Source of the DNA: Desmodus rotundus | Lineage: Eukaryota > Chordata > Mammalia > Chiroptera > Phyllostomidae | Direction: 5' to 3' | NCBI RefSeq assembly: GCF_022682495.2 | Contig: NC_071390.1 | Location: 100,076,294 to 100,140,293, forward strand | Length of the DNA stretch: 64,000 bases | Shown: positions 12,671-24,020 of the stretch, piece by piece | How the letters are laid out: the number at the start of each line of letters is the position of its first letter | How positions within the stretch are numbered: the first letter of the stretch is position 1 | Notes under the pieces: generated by a model | Database searches by the model: none | Told to the model about the DNA's origin: nothing | The model's input: the letters and a program-made list of their open reading frames with translations, nothing else | Position numbers and translations under genes: made by a program

Positions 12671-14568
12671 TTAAAGTACATTTTATTGATTATACTATTA
12701 CAGTTGTTCCATTTTTTCTCCCCTTTATGCCCCTCCATTGGGTAACTCCCTCCCACCAACATTCCCCCCACTTAGTTCATGTTCATTGGTCATACATATA
12801 AGTTCTTTGGTTTCTCCATTTCCTATATTCTTAACCTCCCCCTGTCTATTTTGTACCTAACATTTATGCTTCTTATTCCCTGTACGTTTTCCCCCATCCT
12901 CCCTCATCTCTCTCCCCTCTGATAACCCTCCATGTGATCTCCAGTTCTATGATTCTGTTCTAATTGTTTGCTTAGTTTGTTAGTGGTTTTTTTTTTTTTA
13001 GGTTCAGCTGTTGATAGTTGTGTTTGTTGTCCTTTTACTGTTCATATTTTTGATCATCTTCTTTTTCTAAGTCCCTTTAACATTTCATATTATAAGGGCT
13101 TGGTGATGTACTCCTTTAACTTGATCTTATCTGGGAAGCACTTTATCTGTCTTTCCATTCTAAATGATAGCTTTGCTGGATACAGTAATCCTGGGTGTAG
13201 GTCCTTGCCTTTCATGACTTGGAATACTTCTTTCCACCCCCTGTTGCCTGCAAGGTTTCTTTTGAGAAATCAGGTGACAGTCTTATGGGAACTCCTTTGT
13301 AGGTAACTGTCTCCTTTTCTCTTGCTGTTTTTAAGATTCTCTTCTTATCTTTAATCTTGGTAATGTCAATGTTTAATCTTGGCTAATTATGATGTGCCTT
13401 GGTGTGTGTTTCCTTGGGTCCAACTTCTTTGGGACTCTCTGAGTTTCCTGGACTTCCTGGAAGTCTATTTCCTTTGCCAGATTGGGGAAGTTCTCCTTCA
13501 TTATTTGTTCAAATAAGTTTTCAATTTCTTGCTTTTCCTCTTCTCCTTCTGGCACCCCTATGATTCAGATGTTGGAACTTTTTTAAGTTGTCCCGGAGGT
13601 TCCTAAGCCTCTCCTCATTTTTTTTGAATTGTTGTTTTTTCATTCTGTTCTGGTTGAATGTTTACTTCTTCCTTCTGGTCCAAACCATTGATTTAAACCA
13701 TGGTTCCTTCCTTTCACTGTTCATTCCCTGTTTATCTTCCTTTATTTCACTTTGCATAGCCTTCACTTTTTCCTGTATTATTGTGACCATACTCAACCAT
13801 TTCTGTGAGCATCCTGAATACCAGTGTTTTGAACCTGTATCTGATAAGTTGGCTATCTTTTCATCGCTTAGTTCTTTTTCTGGAGTTTTGATCATTTCTC
13901 TTTTTTGGGCCGTATTTCTTTGTCTCAGTGCACCTGTCACATTGTAAAGGGAGGGGCTGTAGGCATTCACCAGGCCAGGAAAACACATGTTGCTGCATTG
14001 TTGTGCTGTATGTAGGGGAGAGGTCCAAGAGGGAACAATGCCACTTACTTAGCTCTCAGCCAGCTTTCAGTCACTTCCCCCACTACCCACAAGCAAATTG
14101 GGCCCTTCTGGTGCTGATTCCTCAGGTGGGTTTGTGTACATTCTAGGACCCCAGGGGTTTCTCCAATGACCTCTCTTGTGAGGCTGGGAGTTTTTCCTAC
14201 CACCACAACACCCACAGATTTTTCCTGACAGAGGTTTTGAAGCTTTATTCTCCTGCTCTGGAACCCTGGGTAGCATGGTCTATCTCGCTCCCCAGTTGTT
14301 CCTATTGGTTTATCTTCATGTGAATGTGAGACCATCTTCCAGCCACCCCCTTGCCACATGCATCCTCACTGCCCCAGCTGCCTATCTCTGCCCCTCCTAC
14401 CAGTCTGAATGAATGTTTCTTCTTTAACTCTTTGGTTGTTTGACTTCTATACAGTTCGATTTCCTGGAAATTCTGATTATTTTTTATTTTTAAATTTGTT
14501 GTTGTCCTTCCTTTGGTTGTGTGAGGAGGCAGAGTGTATCTACATATGCCACCATCTTGGCCAAAGTT
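12671..14568 (-). mobile_element. HAL1 (half-L1) retrotransposon, copy a
   Basis: A non-autonomous LINE-1 derivative with an L1-type 5' UTR and ORF1, then directly a 3' UTR with no ORF2. On the minus strand it starts near 14562 with the 'ggccaagatggtggcat' type of 5' end and ends near 12675 with the 'acaactgtaatag...atcaataaa'-type tail, next to the T-rich left edge. The same arrangement occurs in the copies at 24.0, 40.8 and 44.6 kb. The right edge abuts another HAL1 (14569-16690). I see only a weak candidate target duplication ('aaagtt' on both sides). Confidence 0.8.
13068..13910 (-). pseudogene. L1 ORF1p-like pseudogene of HAL1 copy a
   Basis: This is an L1 ORF1 remnant. ORF1p is the RNA-binding, trimeric coat protein of L1 ribonucleoprotein particles. 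The N-terminal piece ('TPEKELSDEKIANLSD') and the central RRM-like piece ('MPEGEEEKQEIENLFEQIM') followed by 'VPKKLDPRKHTPRHII' are visible, but in different frames. A single-base deletion near 13835 ('acaggttc' in coding sense, against 'gcagagttc' in the copy at 15.36 kb) breaks the frame after the SDA motif. The same lesion is present in the copies at 40.8 and 44.6 kb. Further indels occur near the C-terminal domain. It is not expressed as an intact protein. Confidence 0.75.
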
Positions 14569-16695
14569 GTCCTAATTTCTTTTTTTAATTATATTTTATT
14601 GATTATGCTATTATAGGTGTGCTGATTTTTCCGCCTTTGACCCCTGTCACCCAGCACCCACCATACCCTCAGGCAATCCTCCACCATCGCTCATGTCCAT
14701 GGGTCATGCATATGATTCCTTTGGCTACTCCTTTTCCTATACTGTACTTTACACTCCCATGGCTATTCTGTAACTACCTATTTGTACTTCATAATCCCAT
14801 AATCACTGCTTCACCCATTCTCCCTCTCCTCCCTCCCATCTTCAAACTTCCAGTATCTAACTTCTTTTCTCCTGCTTTTAAGAGTCTCTCTTTATCTTTA
14901 AACTTTGGCCTTTTAATAATGATGTGTCTTGGAGTGGGCCTCTTTGCATCCATCGTAATTGGGACTCTCTGTGCTTCCTGGACTTGCATGTCTATTCCCT
15001 TCACCAAATTAGGGAAGTTTTCTTTCACTGTTTTTTCAGACTGATTTCCAATTTCTTTCTCTTCTCCTTCTGGCAACCCTATCATGCAAATATTGGAATG
15101 CTTGACATTGTCCCAGAAGCTCCTTACACCATCCTCATTTTTTTGACTTCTTTTTTCTTCTTGTTCCTCATGGCTGGTCTTTGCTTCCTTATGTTCCAAA
15201 TCATTGATTTAATTCTTGGCTTCATTCATTCTACTGCTATTTCCTTGTAAATTGTTCTTTATTTTAATTAGTGTATACTTTGTTTCTGACTGGGCCTTTT
15301 TTATGCTGCTGAGGTCCTCACTAAGTTCCTTGAGCATCCTTATAAACAGTGTTTTGAACTCTGCATCCGATAGATTGCTTATCTCCATTTCATTTAGCTC
15401 TTTTTCTGGAGTTTTGATCTGTCCTTTCATCTGGGCCATGTTTCTTTGTCTCCTCATTTTGGCAGCCTCCCTGTGTTTGTTTCTATGTACTAGGTAGAAC
15501 TGCTTTGACTCCATGTCTTGGTAGTATAGCCTAATGTAGTAGGTGTCCTGTAGGATCCAGTAGCACAGCCTCCCCTATCACCCAAGCTGAGTACTCATGG
15601 TGCACCCTTTGTATAGGCTGAATACACCCTCTTCTTATAGTTGAGCCTTGGTTGCTGTTGGCAGATCAGAGGGAGGGATTCACCCAGGCCAGTCAGCTGT
15701 AAGAACTGGCTGTGACCACTGACCACCAACCTCCACCACCTGTGGAGGATCATCTGTGCATGGACAGGGTGGTCTGTAGCTGTCCACTGGGTGCATTGGC
15801 CCTGGGGTTTCACTGGTGGTGCAAGCCAAGGCCAGCCCCCACTTGTGTGTTGCCCAGGGCACCCTGTCTGAGCTGTAAAGCAATCTGAGATGGCTGCTAC
15901 TTGTTCTGGGCTTGGAGATTCCCAGGTGAAGTCAAGCTGTGACTCTAATCTGGCTGCCACTATGAAGCCAGCTGTTGGCTATTTGATAGGAGTTGGGAGC
16001 CAAGACCAGCCATTCTTATGGAAAAGCAGCTTGGGTGGGACTGTAAGCTGGTTGGGGTAGAGCCTCTGTGGATCACTAAGGTGGGTCCCACAGTGTTAGC
16101 CAGATTGATGGAGTCTCAAATATGGCACCAGCCTACCAGCTGTGTGTGGGGAGAGCTCAGCAAAGAGTCAGTGGCCTCTGCTCACCCTGATGCCACACAC
16201 TTCAGCTTTTCCCTGCATACCACTGGTGCCCTTCAAGCTGCTACCCCGGTATTTGAGCTCAGAGGAAGCAAGTCAGAGCAGGGGAGTCTGTATTTGGGTT
16301 CCCCAGGGGGAACTGCTTAGGGCTCCAGCAACCTCCTCTACCAATTCAATCTCCACTGGTTTTTGCAGCCAGAAATTGTGGGGACTTAGCTTCCTAACAC
16401 TGGAATCTTGGGCTGGGGGGCCTGGTGTAGATCTGGAACTTCTTGTTCCTGAGATATCTCTCCCAAATGTTTATCCATATGGACATGGGGCCAGCCCATT
16501 CGACATCCATGCCCCTCCTACCACTGGACAGATGTGGTTTCTGACTCAATTCCGTAGTTGTCAGACTTCCATTTAACTTGATTTCTGACATTCCTGAGTG
16601 ATGGCTGTTCTATATTTTAGTTGCAATTTTGATGTGGTTGTGCAAAGAGATGATCCATGTCTGTCTACGTCGCCATCTTAACTGGAAGCCTAAAC
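14569..16695 (-). mobile_element. HAL1-like element, copy b, divergent subfamily
   Basis: A second ORF1-only L1 derivative on the minus strand, contiguous with copy a. The left (3') end shows the poly-T and 'attttattgattatgctattatagg' tail. The right (5') end is near 16680, read in reverse as 'aagatggcgacgtagac'. ORF1 sequence runs from 15514 to about 14880, with no ORF2. The 5' part (15600-16680) is GC-richer and carries several spurious open frames. Possible target duplications are 'cctaatttct' at 14571-14580 and 'cctaaaccaatttct' at 16689-16703, which differ by a 5-bp insertion. Confidence 0.7.
14789..15514 (-). pseudogene. L1 ORF1p-like pseudogene of HAL1 copy b
   Basis: One continuous frame with a single internal stop at about 15200-15211. 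The N-terminal part holds 'TPEKELNEMEISNLSDAEF' and a predicted coiled-coil-like stretch. The centre holds an RRM-like 'SNICMIGLPEGEE' and 'VKENFPNLVKG', followed by 'TPRHIIIKRPKFKDKERLL'. The frame then runs into 3' UTR sequence, so most of the C-terminal domain is missing. Here the SDA motif is followed by an unbroken 'gcagagttc' (complement at 15356-15364), so this copy preserves the ancestral frame that three other copies have lost. Confidence 0.75.
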
Positions 16696-16704
16696 CAATT
16701 TCTG

Positions 16705-17154
16705 TGTTCAAGATCCTCATAGTTGGAATGCTAGAGCTATAAACACAGTGATTAAACATTCTGTCAATTGACTATGAAAATGACCTTCATAACTTTACTT
16801 TCAGCATGTCACATTTTATTCAAACTGCCTCATAGGAATAAAACAAATCTAACACGCTGTTGGTTCACAAACTATTTGGCAGACCATATGACATTGCTGA
16901 TAGCTGAACATTTTTTGCCAAAGCTATGTGTTAACAGTGACCTGAATTCCAGAAAGAGTTCATAGTTTCCAAAAGAACCTAATTCTCCCATCTGGAAGAG
17001 AAATTATAGTTTGTTGCTCACTTAACATTCAGAGTAATAACTGACATGCAGAAAGTGTAAAAAAATAAAAATGTTCCCTCTGGTAATTTTTGCTACTTGT
17101 TCAGCTCCACTCCCACCACTTTTTTTTCTCCTTTGGGCAGGTTGTAAATATGTG
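16705..17154. other. unclassified non-coding sequence
   Basis: Nothing recognised. Confidence 0.4.
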
Positions 17155-17162
17155 CAGTAGAC

Positions 17163-17428
17163 CAGTGATTTTCAACCTTTTTCATCCCATGGCATACATA
17201 AACCAATTACTAAAATTCTGCAGCACATCACAAAATAATTTCTTGCTGACCTGACAAAAAAGACAGGCATAATTTTGACTCATTCACACTAGATGGTTGT
17301 TGTTGTGTTGACTGTTGAGTTTTTTTTTTATTTGACCATATAAGGGAAAAGAGATCAGTGTGCCTGACTAAATAGACAGGTATTGCATGTTTTAAAAATT
17401 CTTGTGGCACACCAATTGAAAATCACTG
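17163..17428. mobile_element. short non-autonomous hAT DNA transposon
   Basis: About 266 bp bounded by inverted ends: 'cagtgattttcaa' at the left and its reverse complement 'ttgaaaatcactg' at the right. It is flanked by an 8-bp near-direct repeat, 'cagtagac' (17155-17162) and 'caatagat' (17429-17436), with 6 of 8 bases matching. Both the end sequence and the 8-bp duplication are typical of hAT elements. There is no transposase coding sequence, so it must have been moved in trans. Confidence 0.8.
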
Positions 17429-17436
17429 CAATAGAT

Positions 17437-18359
17437 CATACAAAGTAACAGCTCTAAAAGTAACAATATTGGTAGATTATCTTACTTTTCTGGTTGGTAA
17501 CATTTGGATAGCTGAAGCAATGAATATAAAAGTTTGCATAGACAAGAATTCTCCTTATAGGTATATTAGCATGAATTAGCTTACTAAGTAGATACAAATG
17601 AGTATAAAAATGTAAAGACATTAATGGAAAAAAGTGTCTTAATGCAATGTGTTTATAGCTTAAGGACTTAAGTAACTCTTTGGGTAATTTTGAAAGCACT
17701 TACATGGATTCATGGAAGTGGTTGGGATTAGTTAGCTAACTTGCTAATGCTTCTTACATTCTCTCCTAGCTCTTGTTTTATATGTTTGAAAACTGGTCAC
17801 TAAAAAATTAGGATATTAATGACCTAACACTCACCACTTCTGGGGTCATGATAGGCATAACACATGCCCAGTTCAGTGTGCATGTCAATTAAATGAAGAA
17901 TAAAATCACTTCTTTAAAACAATGAATATGTGACAAAAAAGACATAAATGGCTGAAATAGTGAGACATTTTTAAAATACTGCTAGGCCTTCAGGACTTAC
18001 AGTCAGTAGTCTCTTTGCTTCAAAGCACTTTAAAAACAAGATACAATTTAGCATCTCTTTGAAGAGGATAATGTTTGTTGTTCCCATTGATCATCCTCTC
18101 TATTAAACACAAAGGCCGGATTCTTATTTGGCAGTGTTTCCAATTTCTGAAGTCTTAGCTCCACTTTTACTACTAAGTGCTAATGGCTAAAGTTTTTTGG
18201 TTTTGTTTATTGTTGATAGTATTGCCACCAGACACAAAAAGCACTTTTCTCTAGGGAAATTTAATTCTAAAGATTAAAATAAAACTGAGGCATAAAGACA
18301 AAAACTAAGTGATATTATAATTTATTGTCATGCAATTATAGTTAAAACTGCCATTATTT
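17437..18359. other. unclassified AT-rich sequence
   Basis: Nothing recognised. Confidence 0.4.
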
Positions 18360-18545
18360 GAGTTAACCATGTGCCAGGTAATATGCTAAGAATGTTAGAA
18401 ACATTCATTCATTTTATTCCCTAAAATGGGTCTACAATTTTGGTGTTCTTTTTCCTGTTTTACAGATGATGGGAAACCATAAGAAACTAATGATCTGATG
18501 ACAAAGCTAGTGAGCAATAAAGTGGACACTGAACCACTTCATCAT
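18360..18545 (-). repeat. MIR SINE
   Basis: The MIR consensus read backwards: 'ccatgtgccaggtaatatgct', 'ttttacagatgatgggaaac', then 'acaaagctagtgagcaataaa' and the start of the tRNA-related part. Confidence 0.65.
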
Positions 18546-18559
18546 ACTGCTCTTAAATA

Positions 18560-18660
18560 ATGTTAATCACTTATTGATCACTTACTATGTACCAGTCACT
18601 TACTACACTGCATCTTTTAATACCCCACAAAATAGTCTTTAGTAATCCAATTTTATAGCT
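18560..18660 (-). repeat. MIR SINE fragment
   Basis: A second MIR-like tail read backwards ('atcacttactatgtaccagtc'). Shorter and less certain than its neighbour. Confidence 0.45.
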
Positions 18661-20407
18661 GTGGCTATAAAATCAGGAAAATCAGTTATGCTATTTCTTC
18701 CCTACCACCAGGTCTCTGAAAGGTGCAGAGGAACTGATATTTTTAATTTATGGAGTTCGGTTTTTAACACGCCTTCTCATCCAAACCTTATCCATTCATC
18801 AGTCACTAGCGAACTTTGTTATTCTCACACTTCATCTTATTCCCAGTCCTTTGGAGATAATTATTTGTCCTCTGTGATCATTACAAATAGCCCTGGTATA
18901 CAATTACCTATGCTTTGGACCGTTTGATTTTATTGAAATATCTTTAAATACCCTGGGCTTTAAGCTCCCACTCTCACATCATTAATGATTATTAATGTGA
19001 GAGCCAGAGTGGCTGTTTCAATATGAACAGCCTCGGTGACTGCAAAATCACCAAAGCAAAAGCTCCTAGAGTCCAACTACCAGAGCAGACACAGACTCTG
19101 CTAAGAATAGCTCTGATCACAGCCAGAGAGGGTCCCCAGAGGGTGTCTGATTTGATATACAATATGGCAGTTCAAGACACTACATTTCTGAGAGTTAACT
19201 TATTTATCTCTTCCATGTTCCAAATGTAACTTCTGGTTTTAATTTAAAATCATCATAAACTATTTATAACTTATCAGTAAAATGTACATTTATACAGGAA
19301 GTCAATCCTAGGTCACAGAATAATTCTTCGGTTTTGTTTCAGGAGGGAAATGAGTCCAGGTCATCAGTATGAACACCATTAAACATGTACGCACATCCTC
19401 CTCCTCACTCCCTGAACCCCCAGTGGAGCATCTTCCTGCTCTCCTCAGTGTATTCTCCAGCAGATCCAAATTCAGATTAGCTTTCTGTAAGGACTTGTTG
19501 GCTTTAACATAGCCTCTCTGCCTAGTGGTCAAGTCACCTTCTTATTGGGACTCAGTGCGAGTCACTTCCCATCCGTGGCCCACAGCTACATGAAATAGTG
19601 AAATTTTAAAAATGAACTTGGTTTTTTTATTATTTTTGTTCAACTGACAGACAGGTGTGCATTATTCTTCCAGAGGCTTGCAATGAGGTCAGAAGAAAAA
19701 TACTGAACTGTATACATTTCACCAACACTGTGAACTGAATTTTATAACATAAAGCTGCCTTTCAATTTCTAAAAATCAGTGCTACACTGTGGATCACAGA
19801 ACTTTGGTTTTTTAATTCAATCATTAATTAGGGTGAGAAGCAGAATCACAAGGAGCAGAGTACAACATAGATCAGGATTTTAAAAAATATTTTTTTAGCC
19901 AAAGATAGAGAATACACCAATGTTGATAAAATACCTGTTTGGCTAGTTTCATAGACTATGGAGTAAGGAGCATGTTATTTGTTTATACACGGAAAACTTT
20001 TAGGGCCATATGTGTTAAGGATTGAGCCAAGAAATGGGAACATTTGTGGCAACTATGACACAAAATTATTTCTTACTTTGTCTATTAGCAAGGACAGTCG
20101 GTAACAAATAATCACAAATAATTACTTAAATATAACTCAGAGAATGTAAAGAAAAGATCAGGAACCTATGAGAACCTATAAACGGAGAACCTGACCTGGT
20201 TGGTCGGGGGAGGAGGCCGGTGGAGACACAGGGTCTTCTCTGAGAAAGTCTGCTGGGATTTCAGTAGCTACCCGGAAAACAGAGTGGGGAGTGAGGGTGC
20301 ACAGTCTCCAGCGATTCTGTAATACACTGACCACGCAAGAGTTTATTTAAATGGCATCCCCAGATCGACTGGGACCTATTTTGGATGCTTCCTAGAGAAA
20401 ATAATTA
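18661..20407. other. unclassified non-coding sequence
   Basis: No exon found. It contains an imperfect hairpin at 18971-19003 with TAAT/ATTA motifs. Open frames of 68-88 codons have no recognisable domains. Confidence 0.4.
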
Positions 20408-21733
20408 CAGCCGTGCATCGCACAACGTTTCAGTCAACAGTGGACTGAGTGACACATATGCGACAGTGGTCCCTCTAAGAAATGGAAGAACTTGTGGTTA
20501 AGGAGGATCTTCTCTCTCTGATGACAGCGATACCTGTGGCGCTCGGTAATAGGTGCCCTCTCACTCACAGCACCTCAGTGTGGAGGGCACAGGTTATATC
20601 ACACTCAGCCACTGACCTGTTTCAGCGCAGAGGAGCCTGTGCCCCGAGCCCTGCACATTCAGATGCTGCTGCAGCCCTTCCCGACCTAGCTCGATGGTCT
20701 TCAGTACACGCTGTAAATGCTTTGTGGAGGACCTACGACCTTGTACAAGGACACCAGCTCCACAGGAGCTACCTTAACAAGTACTAAGTGCCACTGCCAC
20801 TTCAGTAAAAGCCTTCTCTGGCAGAGCAGAGCCAGCTGTCCCAGTACTTCGGAAACATTTTCAGATTGTAATGATGCAAAGCATACATAGGTTTTATTTC
20901 TTCCATCAGTTCAATGCTAGAGAGAGAGAGAGCTCTTTGTGCCAGACAGTGTCAATGGAACCAAAAACGAATTTCTAAAGTCAGAATACTGAGTCCTCAG
21001 ATCTACACCCTGTCCATGTTAAACACCCTCTTTTTTTAATGAAAACCATAAAGTTGTTTTATCTAAGCAGTTCTCCGACATGCAATAGCTAAAAAACCAA
21101 ATAGCCATGACAATGTCCTATGTTCTGTGTTTCTCCACCTTGATCTCTTATTTCTACTGATCCTCTGGCCTCCTGACAGTCACTGCTATGGTGATCTGTG
21201 CCTTTCTCAGCTGGGTTCTCCTCAGAATCTTTAAACAAAGCAGCCCACGGCCCCGTTCACGCAGCAGCACGGAGAGCTTCGATGTTCTCTTTCTGACCCT
21301 GCTGGAAGGGAGCGGGGGGGGGGCCGTGGGGCTGTGTGTATGAAGCCTCAGCAGTGCGCAGTGATGCCCAGGCCTCCACGTTCACTCCCCACGGCCTCGC
21401 TGACTCACCCAGAGCACCTTCCCGTCCTGCAAGCCCCGCTCATGGGAAGGGCCCACAGGTGAGCTGTATTTTAAATCCTTTATACTGTACCTTTACTGCA
21501 CCATTTCTCTGTTTAGATATGTTTAGATATACAGACCCTTATCACTGTGTTACCGTTGCTCGCAGTAACCTGCAAAGACCAGCAGGCACTGCCGCGTAGC
21601 TTAGGTGTGTGGCGGACCACGTATCGTGTAGGTCTGTGTAAGTGCACTCACTCTGTGGCGTTCACACAGCGACAATATTGCCTGACGACACGTTTCTTCC
21701 AAAGTATCCTTGTCCTTCAGCAACTCATGACTG
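20408..21733. mobile_element. pogo/Tigger-like DNA transposon, decayed
   Basis: About 1.3 kb, GC- and CpG-richer than its surroundings. The left end reads 'cagccgtgcatcgcacaacg' and the right end, complemented, 'cagtcatgagttgctgaagg', which are diverged inverted ends of one family. The left end follows a TA and the right end is followed by TG, consistent with a TA target that has mutated. The right part (about 21390-21733) closely follows a mammal-wide element that I remember but cannot name with certainty. The open frames at 20482-20787 and 21336-21864 do not resemble a DDE transposase. The middle (20800-21300) is unassigned. Confidence 0.65.
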
Positions 21734-24005
21734 TGTTCAAAAATCATGACCTCAGAAAAGAAACTACTGACCTAAATTTCACCGACACATTTTTACCATT
21801 GGTCGTATATTTTAACAGAATATATGATTTGTTCAATCTTTATCATTCATGCCATAGGGATTAATTTATCCTGAAAGACTTTAATTGTTTGACTTTCTCC
21901 CTTTCCCAGTGGTGTGTACAGCTCACATTCCCATTTACGATGTTCTTGCCATCCCTCCCTCACACAAAATCTCTAGCCCCTGAGAGGATTTAGCCCCCAT
22001 TCCCGGAGGAGATCATAATACTGGCCCCTCCCCACTTGCAAATCCTCTTCTTTTCCTTAGGAATGATCACTCACTACCCACAATAAAAAGCATAAAACCC
22101 ACAGAAAGAACAAATGACCTTTGTGAAAATAGGCCACATCTATCACATTTGGTTCCAAGGCCATTAATTTGATTGGAATTTTCCCATGTAAAGTAAAAAT
22201 ATATTTTGTTAAACTGGAAATAGACCCCAATAATGGTAGTTGGCCCCCAGCATGAACAGAGGATTATATGTTCCTGTCAATGAAAACAATGAAAATGATT
22301 GCAAAAAAAATCTATACACATTGCAAAACATTCATTTGGCTTGGAATAAGAACTCAGATGTTTTATTTGGGATTGCTTCAATCTGACATATTTAACACAT
22401 ATTTGTATATTCCTCTTAATAGCATGTGAGAGGTAGAAAACGTATGTGACTTATTGCTAAATGCCTCTACTTATTTCCCAAACTAAGTGTAATGACAAAA
22501 CTTATATTCTTTCTAGTACTATGGAGATTCAAAGTACTTGATTCAATGATATTATATTGTTCTGTTTAAAGCTGGGATAAAGTAGACATGTAGGAAATTA
22601 TCTCTATAATTTTTAAATGATAATAAAAGATGGAGGCATGTCATTTTAATAGCTGTTCAGTCCACTGAGCATTACCAAGTACTTGAAAGAGAATTTTGTC
22701 ATTTTCTTCCAGACAGTCCTCCAACCACTGAGAAAAAGCACTACACTTTCTCAATATTTCCTGGAAATCTAGTTCAAGTTTTCAAACTTCATTTTAAGGA
22801 GTTTAATCACATTTAATGTTTTTACTTCCTTTCCCACAGTTTTTTGCCCTTCAAATCCCTAACAAGAATCAACTTCTTTAAAATTTTTCAAAAAAGCACT
22901 TTATGCAAGGTTTGTTAGATTTCACCAAAGTACCCAGATCTCATAAACTATAAAGGAGCCTCTTAGTGTGGTAATCTTTTGGCAAACAAGTGGCAACCAC
23001 CTGAAGCCAGTTGTAATTTAACTTTAACAGAAGAATTAGAAGACCTTGGCTTTTACCTAAATCTTGAAATGAATCAAACATCCCTGAAGGTTGATCATTT
23101 TTCAGATGGAGTCTTTTATAGTTATATATTTCACATATATTGCTTTTCCTGGAACTAGAATAAGGTATGTGAAAATACCACAAGAAACACTTTTATTTGT
23201 GATATTTCCAATCCAATTGGCAGGGGAAAGCAAAGACACATCATAGGAAAATCTATTCTTATGAGATTTCCAGCACAGTTTCGCATCCTCCAGAAAAACC
23301 CAAAGAAGCATTCAAACTAGAGACGCTAAATTTTTTGCCATTCATCCCTCATTACAGCATTGTGCCTTCTGTCACTTTTGTCCTCTCTTCTTTAATAGGC
23401 AGGTGGATATTACACAATAGGTAACCTCAAAAATCATTGCAACAACAACAAAAAATTCAACACAGATCCAAGTCAATTTTATCAACTCAGGTTAAAAGGT
23501 TTTGGTACACAGGTACTCCGAGTGAGCATGTTTATTTTAGAATGAAAAATAAAAGCTGGCTTTCATCTGTTGCTGGAAATAACCGCTGCTTCCCCTGACA
23601 ATAGTTCGAGTGCCTTATACTGATGTTTTTCTGTAATCAAGTTTGGGATGAGACCCAGTTGAAGGAACACAAAATTGAGCTTTTACTAGCTTTAGGGTTT
23701 CCCTCTAATGATAGAGTCTGTGCTTAAGGGCTCTGCTCTATTGACAGAATTAACCCACAACAACCAAAAAGAAATCTTACCCAAGAGCTCACTGTTGAGT
23801 ACAAAGCCAAAGCCACCATCATATCACCCTTGGACTTTGTATCCTGTATTGACCACGGAAGCAACAATTACCCTGAGAGAACCATAGTGCATTTGTTCAT
23901 TTATTCCTTCAACATCCCATTGCTGACCACCTACTCTGCTCCCACGTTTTGTGCTATTACTTTATAATTTGCAAATTTTAACAAATGTTTTACTCATATT
24001 ATCTT
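21734..24005. other. unclassified AT-rich sequence
   Basis: No gene or repeat family recognised. Confidence 0.4.
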
Positions 24006-24020
24006 AAGAATACTAGCTAT
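24006..24020. repeat. target-site duplication, left copy
   Basis: 'aagaatactagctat', matched by 'aagaatacttgctat' at 25981-25995 (14 of 15 bases). These two sites bound the HAL1 insertion. Confidence 0.85.

Noticed and set aside
16018..16576. Overlapping 100- and 144-codon frames as genes
   Set aside because: They lie in the 5' UTR of HAL1 copy b; similar GC-rich frames occur in the other HAL1 5' UTRs.
20482..20787. 101-codon frame as a gene or transposase
   Set aside because: It lies in a decayed pogo/Tigger-like element and has no DDE or DNA-binding motif.
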